Assembly: GCF_900111605.1 (NCBI RefSeq)
Contig: NZ_FOIA01000011.1
Location: 1-64,000, forward strand
Length of the DNA stretch: 64,000 nucleotides
Origin: Nitrosomonas marina
Lineage (GTDB): Bacteria; Pseudomonadota; Gammaproteobacteria; Burkholderiales; Nitrosomonadaceae
Direction of reading: 5' to 3'
The notes below the pieces were generated by a model. The model was not told where the DNA came from. It searched no databases and saw only the letters and a program-made list of their open reading frames with translations. Numbering within the stretch: the stretch's first letter is position 1; each line of letters starts with the position of its first letter. Positions 53,139-62,209 of the stretch are shown here, piece by piece. A program made the position numbers and the translations under genes.

Positions 53139-54332
53139 CGCCAGTCCCCCCCTGTAATATTAAATAACCTATCTAAATCACTTATGACATATAATTTATA
53201 TTGCGCTGTCTGTATAACCGGGTACTTCCTGAACAACTATAACATTAGCCATTCTACGTCAAACATATAACCGATACTATTTCTAATTTACATCAAGTTT
53301 GATCGAGTTAAAAGATATCGCTAGAACAACATCGTTCAATGTGTACGAACATATTCCGACAGAACAGTACTGCTTAACATAGTCAGGTCATGCTCGCGCA
53401 CACCAGTCAAGCGGCCGTTACCATTTTCATGATTAGAGAATAATGATAGCTGCAGCCCAGAACAAGAGCGGGCAGGACCTACAGCAATTAATACAAACAT
53501 GGAACCAGTGCCTGTATCCGAACTAGCAGCTGATTTCTCACCCATTCCACAAATTGTAGCGGCACCTTCGGGTAACGTTATTATTGATAGCGCTGATTGC
53601 AAAAAAAGAATCTACTTCGCCATTGTGCGCAACCGCTTTGTTGTTAGCATCTTACTGCTGCACTCTTCCCTCCTTTCAAAGAAATTAAGCTGGGATTTCT
53701 TTGCAGACCAACATGCGAAGTAACCTGCTGTCTGTGATGTGGAAAGATAGCGATATCCTGTCAGATTCTCTGTGAGAAAACTCACAATTCACACATCCAT
53801 GGCGTCATGCCTCTGTATTGCAAATACTTATTTAAAATTAACAGTATGAATTAATATTCGATTCCATGTGATTCCAAGTGGTTGTTTTTCAAATGATCCA
53901 TACAGCACTGATATGAAATGTCGCTTTCCCGTTGTGCAAAGTAATGTGTGAAACATCAGGCCAGGTGTTGACACCGAGTTCAGCACGCATCACAGAATAT
54001 GGCAGCATGAATATCTTCTGAATTCACTTTATAGACATACCAATTTTTTTCTGCTATTTTGCTTTTACAAAACCATAACATAAAAATGGTCATAAAAATG
54101 GGCAAATTAATACTCACTGTGAAAGGAATGTAATAAAAAAATCAATTCTGCTATTAAGTAGCTTGTGCGATTCAAATTGTGTTCGCTTTAATTTAATCGA
54201 GACATTCATTACAAAATAAAACTGACCAATAACCGATCGCTGTAAAGAATTCGTTACATAATTTTCCCTCATCAACTAACAGACGGCCAGCGATGAGTGA
54301 ATACAACGTCATACATTCAGGAAGTGAGAATT
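53139..54332. other. Long intergenic region with no supported gene
   Basis: Nearly 1.2 kb separates the divergent cytochrome and oxylipin regions. A minus-strand frame of 88 codons at 53336-53602 has mildly protein-like text (LPEGAATICGMG, FSNHENGNGRLTG) but no ribosome binding site, so I do not call it. A 66-codon frame starts at 54293. The rest is AT-rich and may hold promoters. Confidence 0.45.
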
Positions 54333-54857
54333 ATGAAACAATTAAAGATGGCCCGAAAATTGACTTTACTGCCGGCCCAATATTACAGCTCCAGTCTAAG
54401 CACGGTTATTTTGATTTCTCAAACGAAAACAACGAAACCCCACACTTCGATTTCGACCATATCAGACAATTCATGGGTCACGACAGCAGTTAGCGCACGA
54501 CTCTTTGTCATTAAAGATTGCGTAATAGAGAACGATGTCCGCAAGACTCCCATCAACACAGACTTTGCCTTCAGTAAAACAGACACTACAGCTACGCAAT
54601 CAGTACAAACAGCGCAAGCTCATTCTATCCCAGGCCTTTTCCCTTTTTATGACATACCGTTAGGTAAGCCTTTTCCCAGATCATGCAAAACTAACGCCAA
54701 TAGTTTTATTTTCGCAATCATCTTCTATTCCAGTAATAAAACGCATGCCGATATCGACTTTACTGCTGAGGGATTTTTTGAGCAAAAATCAACTGCCCTT
54801 CTGAGAAGAATCAGATTGTATACTCCGTTACATTATCTATCATGCGAAGGAAAATGA
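54333..54857 (+). CDS. Uncertain small open frame upstream of the COX-like gene
   Basis: A 174-residue frame begins at an ATG preceded by AGGAAGTGAG, a good ribosome binding site. It opens MKQLKMARKLTLLPAQ with a weakly hydrophobic stretch. Its stop overlaps the ATG of the next short frame (ATGA). The rest is Ser/Thr-rich and lacks a recognisable domain. A shorter competing frame from 54293 (66 codons, acidic) overlaps it. At most one is likely to be real. Confidence 0.3.
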   Translation: MKQLKMARKLTLLPAQYYSSSLSTVILISQTKTTKPHTSISTISDNSWVTTAVSARLFVIKDCVIENDVRKTPINTDFAFSKTDTTATQSVQTAQAHSIPGLFPFYDIPLGKPFPRSCKTNANSFIFAIIFYSSNKTHADIDFTAEGFFEQKSTALLRRIRLYTPLHYLSCEGK

Positions 54858-54967
54858 TGTTCAAAAATGCAACGCCCTCAGAACATGCGATACAACCGGT
54901 TTTACATGACAACCTGCAGATAGAAACGCATGGTTACTATATTTTCGCAAAATTTTTTCAGGAGTAA
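54854..54967 (+). CDS. Possible 37-residue peptide
   Basis: MMFKNATPSEHAIQ begins this frame after GAAGGA, with a start overlapping the preceding stop. There is no recognisable domain. It may be a remnant or chance. Confidence 0.2.
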   Translation: MMFKNATPSEHAIQPVLHDNLQIETHGYYIFAKFFQE

Positions 54968-55333
54968 CGGAACCCTGCAAAAACAGCACAACAGTTGAAA
55001 ATGATTCGCCTGGCGATGTGATATTTCTCATAGCATTCATTGATGATTTTATGCTCTGCTTCAATCTGGTGTTTTGGGCAGAAACATTAATTTAACCAAG
55101 GAAGAAAAATGTCTAACAATGACTTTCCTTCGACACTGGCTGCTGCAGCCATGTGCCGAATCAGTCTAATCAGACTTGCATTGGCATGCAGGCAACACGG
55201 ATTCCATCAAAATCGGTAAGATAACTGTCGACCCCATAACTGTTCAAAATATTAATCTGGTATCAACACTGTTCTTTGGGTGCGAAAAAAGCGTGCAGCA
55301 TAACAACTAATTCATACAATAAGGAGCGCAGCA
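54968..55333. other. Leader region of the COX-like gene
   Basis: The region contains one short frame (55109-55219) and otherwise nothing recognisable. AAGGAG at 55321-55326 is the ribosome binding site of the COX-like gene. Confidence 0.45.
55109..55219 (+). CDS. Possible 36-residue peptide
   Basis: MSNNDFPSTLAAAAMCRISL begins this frame. AAGGAAG precedes its ATG. It has no domain and may be the decayed start of a lost gene. Confidence 0.22.
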   Translation: MSNNDFPSTLAAAAMCRISLIRLALACRQHGFHQNR

Positions 55334-56914
55334 ATGAGAGAATTATTGTTCAGGTTTGCGAATAGATTTCCATGGATTGTTAGGTTGGCAACGCGAATAA
55401 CCTGGTTAAGGCGCTTCATCAGCGATATTTATATCAATTACCAGTCTTACGCCACAAACCCTCGGCCCAGGCCATTTTCCATGGCAGCGCCGTACACGAC
55501 CTGGCAATCCTTAACTGACAGGTCTTTCACAGGACGCCATTTGCCTGAAGAGCAGGGTAAACAAAACCTGCCCGATATCGAAAAAGTCGTTACTCTTTGG
55601 CGGAGACGTGACAAACAGGAAGTTCCGTCGCTTCACTCAAGCCTGTTGTTTTCTTTTTTTGCACAATGGTTTACCGACAGCTTTCTCAGGACAGATCTGC
55701 TGGACCGGCGTAAAAACACTTCTAACCATGAAATCGATTTGTGCCAGATTTATGGTCTAAACGAAGAAATCACCAACCGATTGAGATTAAAACAGGATGG
55801 AAAGCTTAAGTATCAATATATTGATGGCGAAGTTTTCCCCCCTTATCTTTTTAATGTCGAGCAAACCACAGCTACCAACTGGGTATTTGCCAGCGAGGAG
55901 TTTGAACAGCTGCATCCGCGCTATGCCCTGGAATTTATTTTTCAAAACGTGCCGGAAGAACGACTAAAGCGTATGTTTGCCGTGGGATTAGAACACGGCA
56001 ATTCGGCAATCGGTTACACCATCCTAAACACCATTATGCTGCGTGAGCATAACAGGATTTGCGATATCCTAAAGGAAGCGCACCCTGAATGGGACGATGA
56101 ACGGCTGTTTCAGACTACGCGCAACATCATGATTGTACTATTGATCAAGATCGTACTGCAGGATTACATTGGTCACTTTTCAAGCCTTAATTTTACCATT
56201 GAGCCAACACCGGGCATGGCAGAAAAGCAGCGATGGTATCGCACCAACTGGATTTCTCTGGAATTCAATTTACTATACCGTTGGCATTCGATGGTGCCGG
56301 AAAAATTTGTTGTCGGTGATGAATCGTTTTCCTTGGATGAGTTTCGTAACAATACACCACTGGTTGTTCAACACGGCCTCGGACCGATGATAACAGCGGC
56401 CACCAGGCAAAGGGCCGGGCGTATTGGGCTTTACAACACACCAGATTTTTTCTTTGAACCGCTTCCGATCGGCAATGATAATCGCAGCATCATGACCCGC
56501 ACGGTGGCAATGGGAAGGCAAGCAAAACTTCGTTCCTATAATGATTACCGTGAAGCATTCAGCATGCCGCGTCTGAACAGTTTTGAAGAACTCACCAGCA
56601 ATCCCGAGCTTCAACACGAGCTGAAAACACTTTATAACAACCAGATTGACGATCTTGAATGGCATGTCGGCATCTTTGCCGAAGACCATGATGAAGGTTT
56701 CATTCTCGGCCGGCTAATGACGCGCATGGTGGGCTACGATGCCTTCACCCATGCGCTGACGAATCCGCTGATGTCTGTTTATGTACACAACGAACAGACA
56801 TTTTCACAGCAAGGACTAAAAATTATTTCAGAAACAAATACGCTAGCAGATATCATTAAACGCAACGTGCAAGACAGCGATAACGTTCTGGCAAGTTTTG
56901 AAACGCCAACTTAA
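55334..56914 (+). CDS. Cyclooxygenase-like animal heme peroxidase lacking the distal histidine
   Basis: AAGGAG lies seven bases before the ATG. The 526-residue protein aligns by eye with prostaglandin H synthase. FFAQWFTDSFLRTD fits FFAQHFTHQFFKTD, KLKYQYIDGEVFPP fits KMKYQIIDGEMYPP, MLREHNRICDILKEAHPEW fits WLREHNRVCDVLKQEHPEW, and FNLLYRWH fits FNTLYHWH. The catalytic Tyr (Y315) and proximal His (H318) are kept. The distal His position is Asp115 (QHFTHQ becomes QWFTDS). Ser530 appears replaced by Asp (TNTLADI). There is no EGF domain or signal peptide. It probably binds heme and oxygenates a fatty acid, but peroxidase activity is doubtful. It starts the plus-strand oxylipin block. Confidence 0.9.
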   Translation: MRELLFRFANRFPWIVRLATRITWLRRFISDIYINYQSYATNPRPRPFSMAAPYTTWQSLTDRSFTGRHLPEEQGKQNLPDIEKVVTLWRRRDKQEVPSLHSSLLFSFFAQWFTDSFLRTDLLDRRKNTSNHEIDLCQIYGLNEEITNRLRLKQDGKLKYQYIDGEVFPPYLFNVEQTTATNWVFASEEFEQLHPRYALEFIFQNVPEERLKRMFAVGLEHGNSAIGYTILNTIMLREHNRICDILKEAHPEWDDERLFQTTRNIMIVLLIKIVLQDYIGHFSSLNFTIEPTPGMAEKQRWYRTNWISLEFNLLYRWHSMVPEKFVVGDESFSLDEFRNNTPLVVQHGLGPMITAATRQRAGRIGLYNTPDFFFEPLPIGNDNRSIMTRTVAMGRQAKLRSYNDYREAFSMPRLNSFEELTSNPELQHELKTLYNNQIDDLEWHVGIFAEDHDEGFILGRLMTRMVGYDAFTHALTNPLMSVYVHNEQTFSQQGLKIISETNTLADIIKRNVQDSDNVLASFETPT

Positions 56915-57014
56915 TCAGGAGAATTGTCAGCACAGCATTCGTAACAAAGCATAGCGTGTTTCCAGATAGCCAGAGCAAATCAGCCTCAGCGTCAGTTAAC
57001 AGGAGTAAAACATA

Positions 57015-58682
57015 ATGAACAAGTTACCACAGCACGAAGACAACGCACGCAGGAGAGAAAAGCGGAGAACATATCTTCAACGCATGCAGGCAGCTTATGA
57101 ATACATCTATGAATATGCCGACACCATCGCGATTGTACGGAAATTACCCTGGCGCGAAATCCCCGGTCTGGGTTATTGGATTCGCGGCGGACTGAATCTG
57201 CTGCTGTTGGTACCAAGCCTGCCCGGCCTTTTGTTAAAATATATACGCTATCTGTTAGGCAAGCCCCTTAACAATTATCGAGATTTTGTTTTTTATCCAC
57301 TGAGCCCACATCCCTATCCGGAACTGGTCGATAATTTCCAGCATGATCTGATATTCGGCTTACAACGCGTCAGTGGCGTCAACCCTGTAGTACTACGCGC
57401 AGTCACCCGACAGCAACCATTACCGGAGAAATTACCAGAATCCGAACTACACCGGATTTTTACCGAGCAGATTGACGAAATTGACTATGCGACAGCCGTT
57501 GCACAAAAACGCGTTTATATCCTGAATTATGCTGCGCTGGACGTTTTGCAGCAACAGCCGGGACAAATCGATGGTGGCCGCAAACAATACATCACTGCGC
57601 CAATCGTGGCATTATTTCAGCAACCGGACGGTATGCTGCGGCCGATTGCTATTCAGCTGCATCAGGAGTCCGCAGCCGAAAACCCCATTTATACGCCAGC
57701 AGACGGCAATCTCTGGCTGGCCGCGAAAACCTTTGCCCAAGTCGCTGATGGCAACCACCATATATTACATACCCACGCAACGCGTATCCACTATGTCATG
57801 GAAGCTGTCATCATGGCATCACGCAGACAACTCTACAAATCACATCCACTAGCTGTGCTTCTACATCCACATTTGCAACACACGCTCAATGTTAATCATC
57901 AACATACATTTCTGAAAGACCGCAAAGGCCGTCCGGGGCGCTTTGGTGAACTATTTGCCGGAAACTATGAGGCGACCACACAGTGCATGGCCAATGGGAT
58001 GACCAGCTTTCATTTCAAAGCATCGGCTTTTCCGGATGATATTGCCAGCCGGGAAGTCGACAATCCCGATCTTTTCTACCCCTATCGAGATGATGGCATT
58101 TTGTTATGGGATGCAATCCAGCACTTTAGCAAAGAATATATTGACCTCTATTACAAATCAGACAAGGATGTTACTGACGATCTTGAAATTCAGGCGTGGG
58201 CAAATGATATTGCCGCGCAAGATCGCGGCAGAATTCCCGGGTTTCCCATGAAACTTGAATCCAAACACGTGCTGGCTGAAACAATTGGCCATATCATCTT
58301 CCTCTGCACCGCGTTTCACTCCTGCATACACTTTAATCAATATAAATACCCGGGATTTGTTCCCAATATGCCGTTCTCCGCCTATGCCCCACCACCAAAT
58401 AGCAAAGACAGTCAAATAGATGCGACGGATTTATTCAAGCTTCAACCGGCTTTTCGCGCTGCTTATTCACAGACCTGGACTTTTTTTCAGACCAATTTCC
58501 GTGTTAACCGGTTAGGGCAATACAGGTTACGGCAATTTGACCCGGAGGCACGCGCTGTCATAGAACGGTTTAGAGGCCGATTAGCTGAAATAGAAACCGA
58601 AATTGACCAGAGAAACCATAATCGTCTCTTTCCCTATGATCGTATGAACCCCCGGACGATTCCAAATGGGGTAACCGTTTAA
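57015..58682 (+). CDS. Compact lipoxygenase (catalytic domain only)
   Basis: AGGAG lies nine bases before the ATG. The 555-residue protein has the lipoxygenase iron motifs: HATRIH (His254 and His259) followed by YVMEAVIMASRRQL and HPLAVLLHPHLQHTLNVN, then FHSCIHFNQYKYPGFVPN (His435 and His439). The C-terminal residue, normally Ile as iron ligand, is Val. No PLAT domain precedes the catalytic domain, and it is shorter than plant (about 850) or animal (about 660) enzymes. A hydrophobic stretch near residues 60-80 may dock to membrane. It should form fatty-acid hydroperoxides; regiospecificity cannot be read. It follows the COX-like gene by 100 bases. Confidence 0.9.
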   Translation: MNKLPQHEDNARRREKRRTYLQRMQAAYEYIYEYADTIAIVRKLPWREIPGLGYWIRGGLNLLLLVPSLPGLLLKYIRYLLGKPLNNYRDFVFYPLSPHPYPELVDNFQHDLIFGLQRVSGVNPVVLRAVTRQQPLPEKLPESELHRIFTEQIDEIDYATAVAQKRVYILNYAALDVLQQQPGQIDGGRKQYITAPIVALFQQPDGMLRPIAIQLHQESAAENPIYTPADGNLWLAAKTFAQVADGNHHILHTHATRIHYVMEAVIMASRRQLYKSHPLAVLLHPHLQHTLNVNHQHTFLKDRKGRPGRFGELFAGNYEATTQCMANGMTSFHFKASAFPDDIASREVDNPDLFYPYRDDGILLWDAIQHFSKEYIDLYYKSDKDVTDDLEIQAWANDIAAQDRGRIPGFPMKLESKHVLAETIGHIIFLCTAFHSCIHFNQYKYPGFVPNMPFSAYAPPPNSKDSQIDATDLFKLQPAFRAAYSQTWTFFQTNFRVNRLGQYRLRQFDPEARAVIERFRGRLAEIETEIDQRNHNRLFPYDRMNPRTIPNGVTV

Positions 58683-58983
58683 AAGTCCCGGCATGCAAAA
58701 TTTAGTTTTGCAGATATTTTTCAAAAAATCATATAACTTTTGACAGATTTTCTCTTAATGCAAATAAACAGAGCAAAAGCGCTGCACAGTTCCCGTTACA
58801 ATATTCTGTTGTATTCCGTAAAACAGCTAACATTGCAACATAAAGAGCAAGCCAGAAAAACACTCATTGCTGGAATCAGTTGTCCGCAAGCGATTCTGAA
58901 AGGCGTTTACCCATTTCTAAAAACTGGACACACTGAGTGATAAATGGTTTACTTTCATTAACCCAAATGGAGCAGGACATAGG
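58683..58983. other. Gap with a weak hairpin after the lipoxygenase gene
   Basis: The gap contains the hairpin at 58694-58712 and an open frame at 58740-58940 that lacks a ribosome binding site and family resemblance. I call no gene. Confidence 0.45.
58694..58712 (+). terminator. Weak terminator-like hairpin after the lipoxygenase gene
   Basis: TGCAAAA and TTTTGCA pair perfectly over 7 bases around TTTAG and are followed by GATATTTTTC. It could partly separate the COX/LOX genes from the patatin-ALDH part. Confidence 0.45.
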
Positions 58984-59190
58984 ATGCAATACTTGTTAGT
59001 TAAGTTTCGGGAAGATCGGGATGTTGTCGTGGATGGGCATATTCTGGGTGTTACAAACCGAGTAATTGAACTGGAAGAGGGCCTGCACACTATCAGTCTT
59101 GCAGAACCATATGATTTTATGCCTGACAAATACGAAATCCCCGTAATCAACTCCACTGTTGTAAATCCTGTAGAAGTTGAGTTTAATTAG
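58984..59190 (+). CDS. PEGA-like small protein coupled to patatin
   Basis: The 68-residue protein (ATG preceded by GGAGCAGG) has a PEGA-like pattern: DRDVVVDGHILGVTNRVIELEEGLHTISL. PEGA domains are small beta-sandwiches found in surface and envelope proteins. There is no signal peptide. Its stop codon lies one base before the ATG of the patatin gene, so the two are translationally coupled and may work together, for example as a helper of the phospholipase. The role is unknown. Confidence 0.65.
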   Translation: MQYLLVKFREDRDVVVDGHILGVTNRVIELEEGLHTISLAEPYDFMPDKYEIPVINSTVVNPVEVEFN

Positions 59191-59191
59191 T

Positions 59192-60625
59192 ATGTTACAG
59201 CGGATCGTGCTGATTTTAATTTTCTGTCTGCTGTCCTCAGGCTGTGCCACGTATATATTGAATCAGCCTTTGGAAAGTTATGAGCCGGACCAAGGCTATC
59301 GGTTTCCTGAAATCATCGAAGACGATTCGCCGGATACACAAAACTCCGATTCTTTATTTGTCTGTCTGGCTTTCTCAGGCGGGGGGACACGCGCTGCAGC
59401 ATTTGCCTACGGCGTTCTAGAAAAACTTCATAAGACTCCTATTCAATGGGAAGGCAAAACAAGCAGTTTACTGGATGAGGTGGATTGCATCTCTGGAATA
59501 TCCGGTGGTTCATTTACAGCCGCTTATTTCGGTCTTTTTGGCAAGCGCATTTTTCAGGATTTTCGTATGCGCTTCCTGAATCGGGATATTCAGGGAGAAT
59601 TACTTGCACGCGCGTTGAATCCACTTAACTGGCCGCGCCTTGCTTCACCCAAATTCAACCGTATCGATCTTGCCACAGAGCTGTATAACGAAACGCTTTT
59701 TGATGGAAAAACGTTTGATGATCTGGTTGCGCGGGGAAAACGTCCGTTCATTATTATCAATGCGACCGATCTTGTCAGCGGACAATCTTTCGAATTTACG
59801 CAAAATCAATTCGATTTCCTGGGTTCTGATCTTGGTAAGCTACCGGTGGCCCGTGCTGTTTCGGCATCTTCAGCGTTTCCTTTCTTACTCAGCCCCGTCA
59901 GTTTAAAAAATTACACACTGCCTCCGGAATTCTCAACACCGGAAGACATCGCGAAAGGACTAAAAAATTACGATTACAATCGACGTCTATGGCATTGGGC
60001 CATCCGTCACTATGAATATCTAAATAAAAGTGAACGTCCTTACATTCATCTGATGGACGGTGGGCTTTCGGACAATATTGGCATGCGCGCAATTGAAAAC
60101 GAATATCGACGCAGCGGTGGTTTTATACGCCAACGAATTAATAGCGCCGGAAGGAAAAGCGGCATCAAGAAACTGGTTTTTATCGTGGCAAATGCCCGCA
60201 CTGAAAGCCAGGACAAAATCAGCAAAAGTGATATACCACCGGAAATATCAGAAGTCGGTTTTAAGACCGCGACTATCGCATTGGACAACTACAGCTTTGA
60301 AACTATTGAATCAATGCGCGATTTAGTCAATCAACGCCGTCAAACCCAGGACACACTGGCACAATGCAACCGCAAGATTCAAGAGTGTCCTTCGGTTCAG
60401 CCTTTCCCTCAGCTAAGCCGGGAAATCGAGCCCATTTTTATCGATTTGAATTTCGAGGCTCATCCTGACCCGAAAATCAAAAAAGAACTGCAAAGTTTAC
60501 CCACCAGCTTCGTTCTACCTGAAGAAGCCGTTAACCAGTTAATACGTGCTGGCGAAGAACTGCTTGAAAATTCTGACAATTTTCGAAAACTAAGACAAAA
60601 GCTGCAACCTGACGCACCAGATTAA
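59192..60625 (+). CDS. Patatin-like phospholipase lipoprotein
   Basis: The ATG at 59192 directly follows the PEGA gene; an upstream TTG is in frame but unlikely. The 477-residue protein has a lipoprotein signal ending LLSSGC (Cys18). The oxyanion loop is SGGGTR (62-67), the nucleophile elbow is GISGGS (Ser104), and the catalytic aspartate lies in the later MDGGLSDNIGM. These are the hallmarks of patatin acyl hydrolases. As a lipoprotein it would sit at the envelope and release fatty acids from membrane lipids. This could supply the neighbouring dioxygenases, which is inference from gene order. Confidence 0.9.
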   Translation: MLQRIVLILIFCLLSSGCATYILNQPLESYEPDQGYRFPEIIEDDSPDTQNSDSLFVCLAFSGGGTRAAAFAYGVLEKLHKTPIQWEGKTSSLLDEVDCISGISGGSFTAAYFGLFGKRIFQDFRMRFLNRDIQGELLARALNPLNWPRLASPKFNRIDLATELYNETLFDGKTFDDLVARGKRPFIIINATDLVSGQSFEFTQNQFDFLGSDLGKLPVARAVSASSAFPFLLSPVSLKNYTLPPEFSTPEDIAKGLKNYDYNRRLWHWAIRHYEYLNKSERPYIHLMDGGLSDNIGMRAIENEYRRSGGFIRQRINSAGRKSGIKKLVFIVANARTESQDKISKSDIPPEISEVGFKTATIALDNYSFETIESMRDLVNQRRQTQDTLAQCNRKIQECPSVQPFPQLSREIEPIFIDLNFEAHPDPKIKKELQSLPTSFVLPEEAVNQLIRAGEELLENSDNFRKLRQKLQPDAPD

Positions 60626-60658
60626 TGTCGCCAGGAACTAAACACCAGGATATTCAAT

Positions 60659-62119
60659 GTGAACATGACGGATCAGCAAATCAATTCCTCGGCAAACACC
60701 AGTCCTGCACAAACAGAAAACATCAAGCGGGTTTTTGATAAACAGAAATCCAATGCGCTGATATTGCGCACCAGCACCGCAGACAACCGCATCGCCAAAA
60801 TCAAGAAGCTGCGCGACGCTGTTCTGGCGCGCCGGGAAGCCATATACAAGGCTTGCTATGACGATTTCAGAAAACCGGAAACCGAGGTTGACCTGACTGA
60901 AATTTTTCCGGTCAAACTGGAAGCAAATCACGCCATTCAGCATCTGAGAAAATGGATGAAGCCGGTAAATGTTATGCCCACCAAAGCTACTTTCGGCACA
61001 CGCAGCCACATTCGCTACGAGCCGATGGGTGTCAATTTGATTATTTCTCCATGGAATTATCCAGTCAATTTGACCTTATGTCCGCTAGTATCCGCTATTG
61101 CAGCTGGCAATACCGTGATGATAAAACCATCAGAAATGACACCCCATACGTCGGCGTTTTTACGAGAATTGATCGAGGATTTATTTGATGAAAACGAAAT
61201 AGCCCTGTTTGAAGGTGATGCCACAGTCTCCCAGCAACTATTAGACCTTCCCTTTAATCATATTTTTTTTACCGGTTCGCCAGCTGTCGGCAAAATTGTC
61301 ATGGCAGCAGCAGCCAAACATTTAAGCAAAGTAACATTGGAGCTCGGCGGCAAAAGTCCGACTATCATTGACCAAAGCGCCAATATCAAACAGGCCGCCA
61401 AAACCATGGCTTTTACCAAGTACACAAACAATGGACAGACGTGTATTGCCCCGGATTATGTTTATGTGCATCACGCTGTGCAACATGATTTTGTCGCAGC
61501 AGTCAAACAGGAGATCAACCGCGCATATGGTCAAACGCCTGATGTTCAACAGGCCAGCCCTGATTACGCTCGCATTATCAATAACAATCATTTCAACCGC
61601 ATAAAAGGACTCGCTGATGACGCCATTGCACATGGTGCTCAGCTAGACGCTGGCGGCATCACCCAAGATGATGGCGAGAATTTTATTTCACCTACTGTAT
61701 TGAGCAATATAGACAAGACAAGCAAAATCATGCAAGAAGAGATCTTCGGACCCCTTCTTCCAATTCTTGTATTTGATGATATCAACGAAGTCATTGATCA
61801 TATTAACTCCAACGAAAAACCCCTTGCGCTCTATATATTCACCAAGGACCAGGAACTCGCGCAAAAGGTTCTGAATGAGACGTCATCCGGCGACGCCTGC
61901 ATCAATACAGGTCTGATACACTATTTGCATGCCAATTTGCCATTCGGAGGCGTAAACCATAGTGGTATCGGAAAATCTCACGGCATTTACGGTTTCCGTG
62001 CTTTTTCACACGAACGGTCTGTAGTACGCAATCTCTTTGCACCTACACTACTACTGGCGCCGCCCTATAACAAATTCGTAAAATGGCTGGCAAAATCTGT
62101 TGTCAAATATATGAGTTGA
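60659..62119 (+). CDS. Class-3 fatty-aldehyde dehydrogenase
   Basis: AGGAT lies eight bases before the GTG; an ATG two codons later is an alternative start. The 486-residue enzyme has the active-site Glu228 in LELGGKSP and Cys262 in NNGQTC. ISPWNYPVNLTLCPL and the FTGSPAVGK segment bind NAD(P). The C-terminal tail (LFAPTLLLAPPYNKFVKWLAKSVVKYMS) is hydrophobic and amphipathic, as in membrane-bound ALDH3-type fatty-aldehyde dehydrogenases. It would oxidise long-chain aldehydes, the product expected from an alpha-dioxygenase, to fatty acids. It lies 33 bases after the patatin gene. Confidence 0.9.
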   Translation: MNMTDQQINSSANTSPAQTENIKRVFDKQKSNALILRTSTADNRIAKIKKLRDAVLARREAIYKACYDDFRKPETEVDLTEIFPVKLEANHAIQHLRKWMKPVNVMPTKATFGTRSHIRYEPMGVNLIISPWNYPVNLTLCPLVSAIAAGNTVMIKPSEMTPHTSAFLRELIEDLFDENEIALFEGDATVSQQLLDLPFNHIFFTGSPAVGKIVMAAAAKHLSKVTLELGGKSPTIIDQSANIKQAAKTMAFTKYTNNGQTCIAPDYVYVHHAVQHDFVAAVKQEINRAYGQTPDVQQASPDYARIINNNHFNRIKGLADDAIAHGAQLDAGGITQDDGENFISPTVLSNIDKTSKIMQEEIFGPLLPILVFDDINEVIDHINSNEKPLALYIFTKDQELAQKVLNETSSGDACINTGLIHYLHANLPFGGVNHSGIGKSHGIYGFRAFSHERSVVRNLFAPTLLLAPPYNKFVKWLAKSVVKYMS

Positions 62120-62209
62120 TCGGCAGATCAGTGTACTGTTTATTAGCGCCGGGAGTAGCTACAATGCCTTGTAGACCGACTAATATCATGCGGTCAGGTT
62201 TATTTTGCG

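Noticed and set aside
53336..53602. 88-codon minus-strand frame in the long intergenic region
   Set aside because: The text is mildly protein-like, but there is no ribosome binding site, no domain and an overlapping frame on the other strand.
54293..54493. 66-codon acidic frame overlapping the 174-codon frame
   Set aside because: It has weaker start support than the overlapping frame, though it cannot be excluded.
58740..58940. 66-codon frame between the lipoxygenase and PEGA genes
   Set aside because: No ribosome binding site and no family resemblance.
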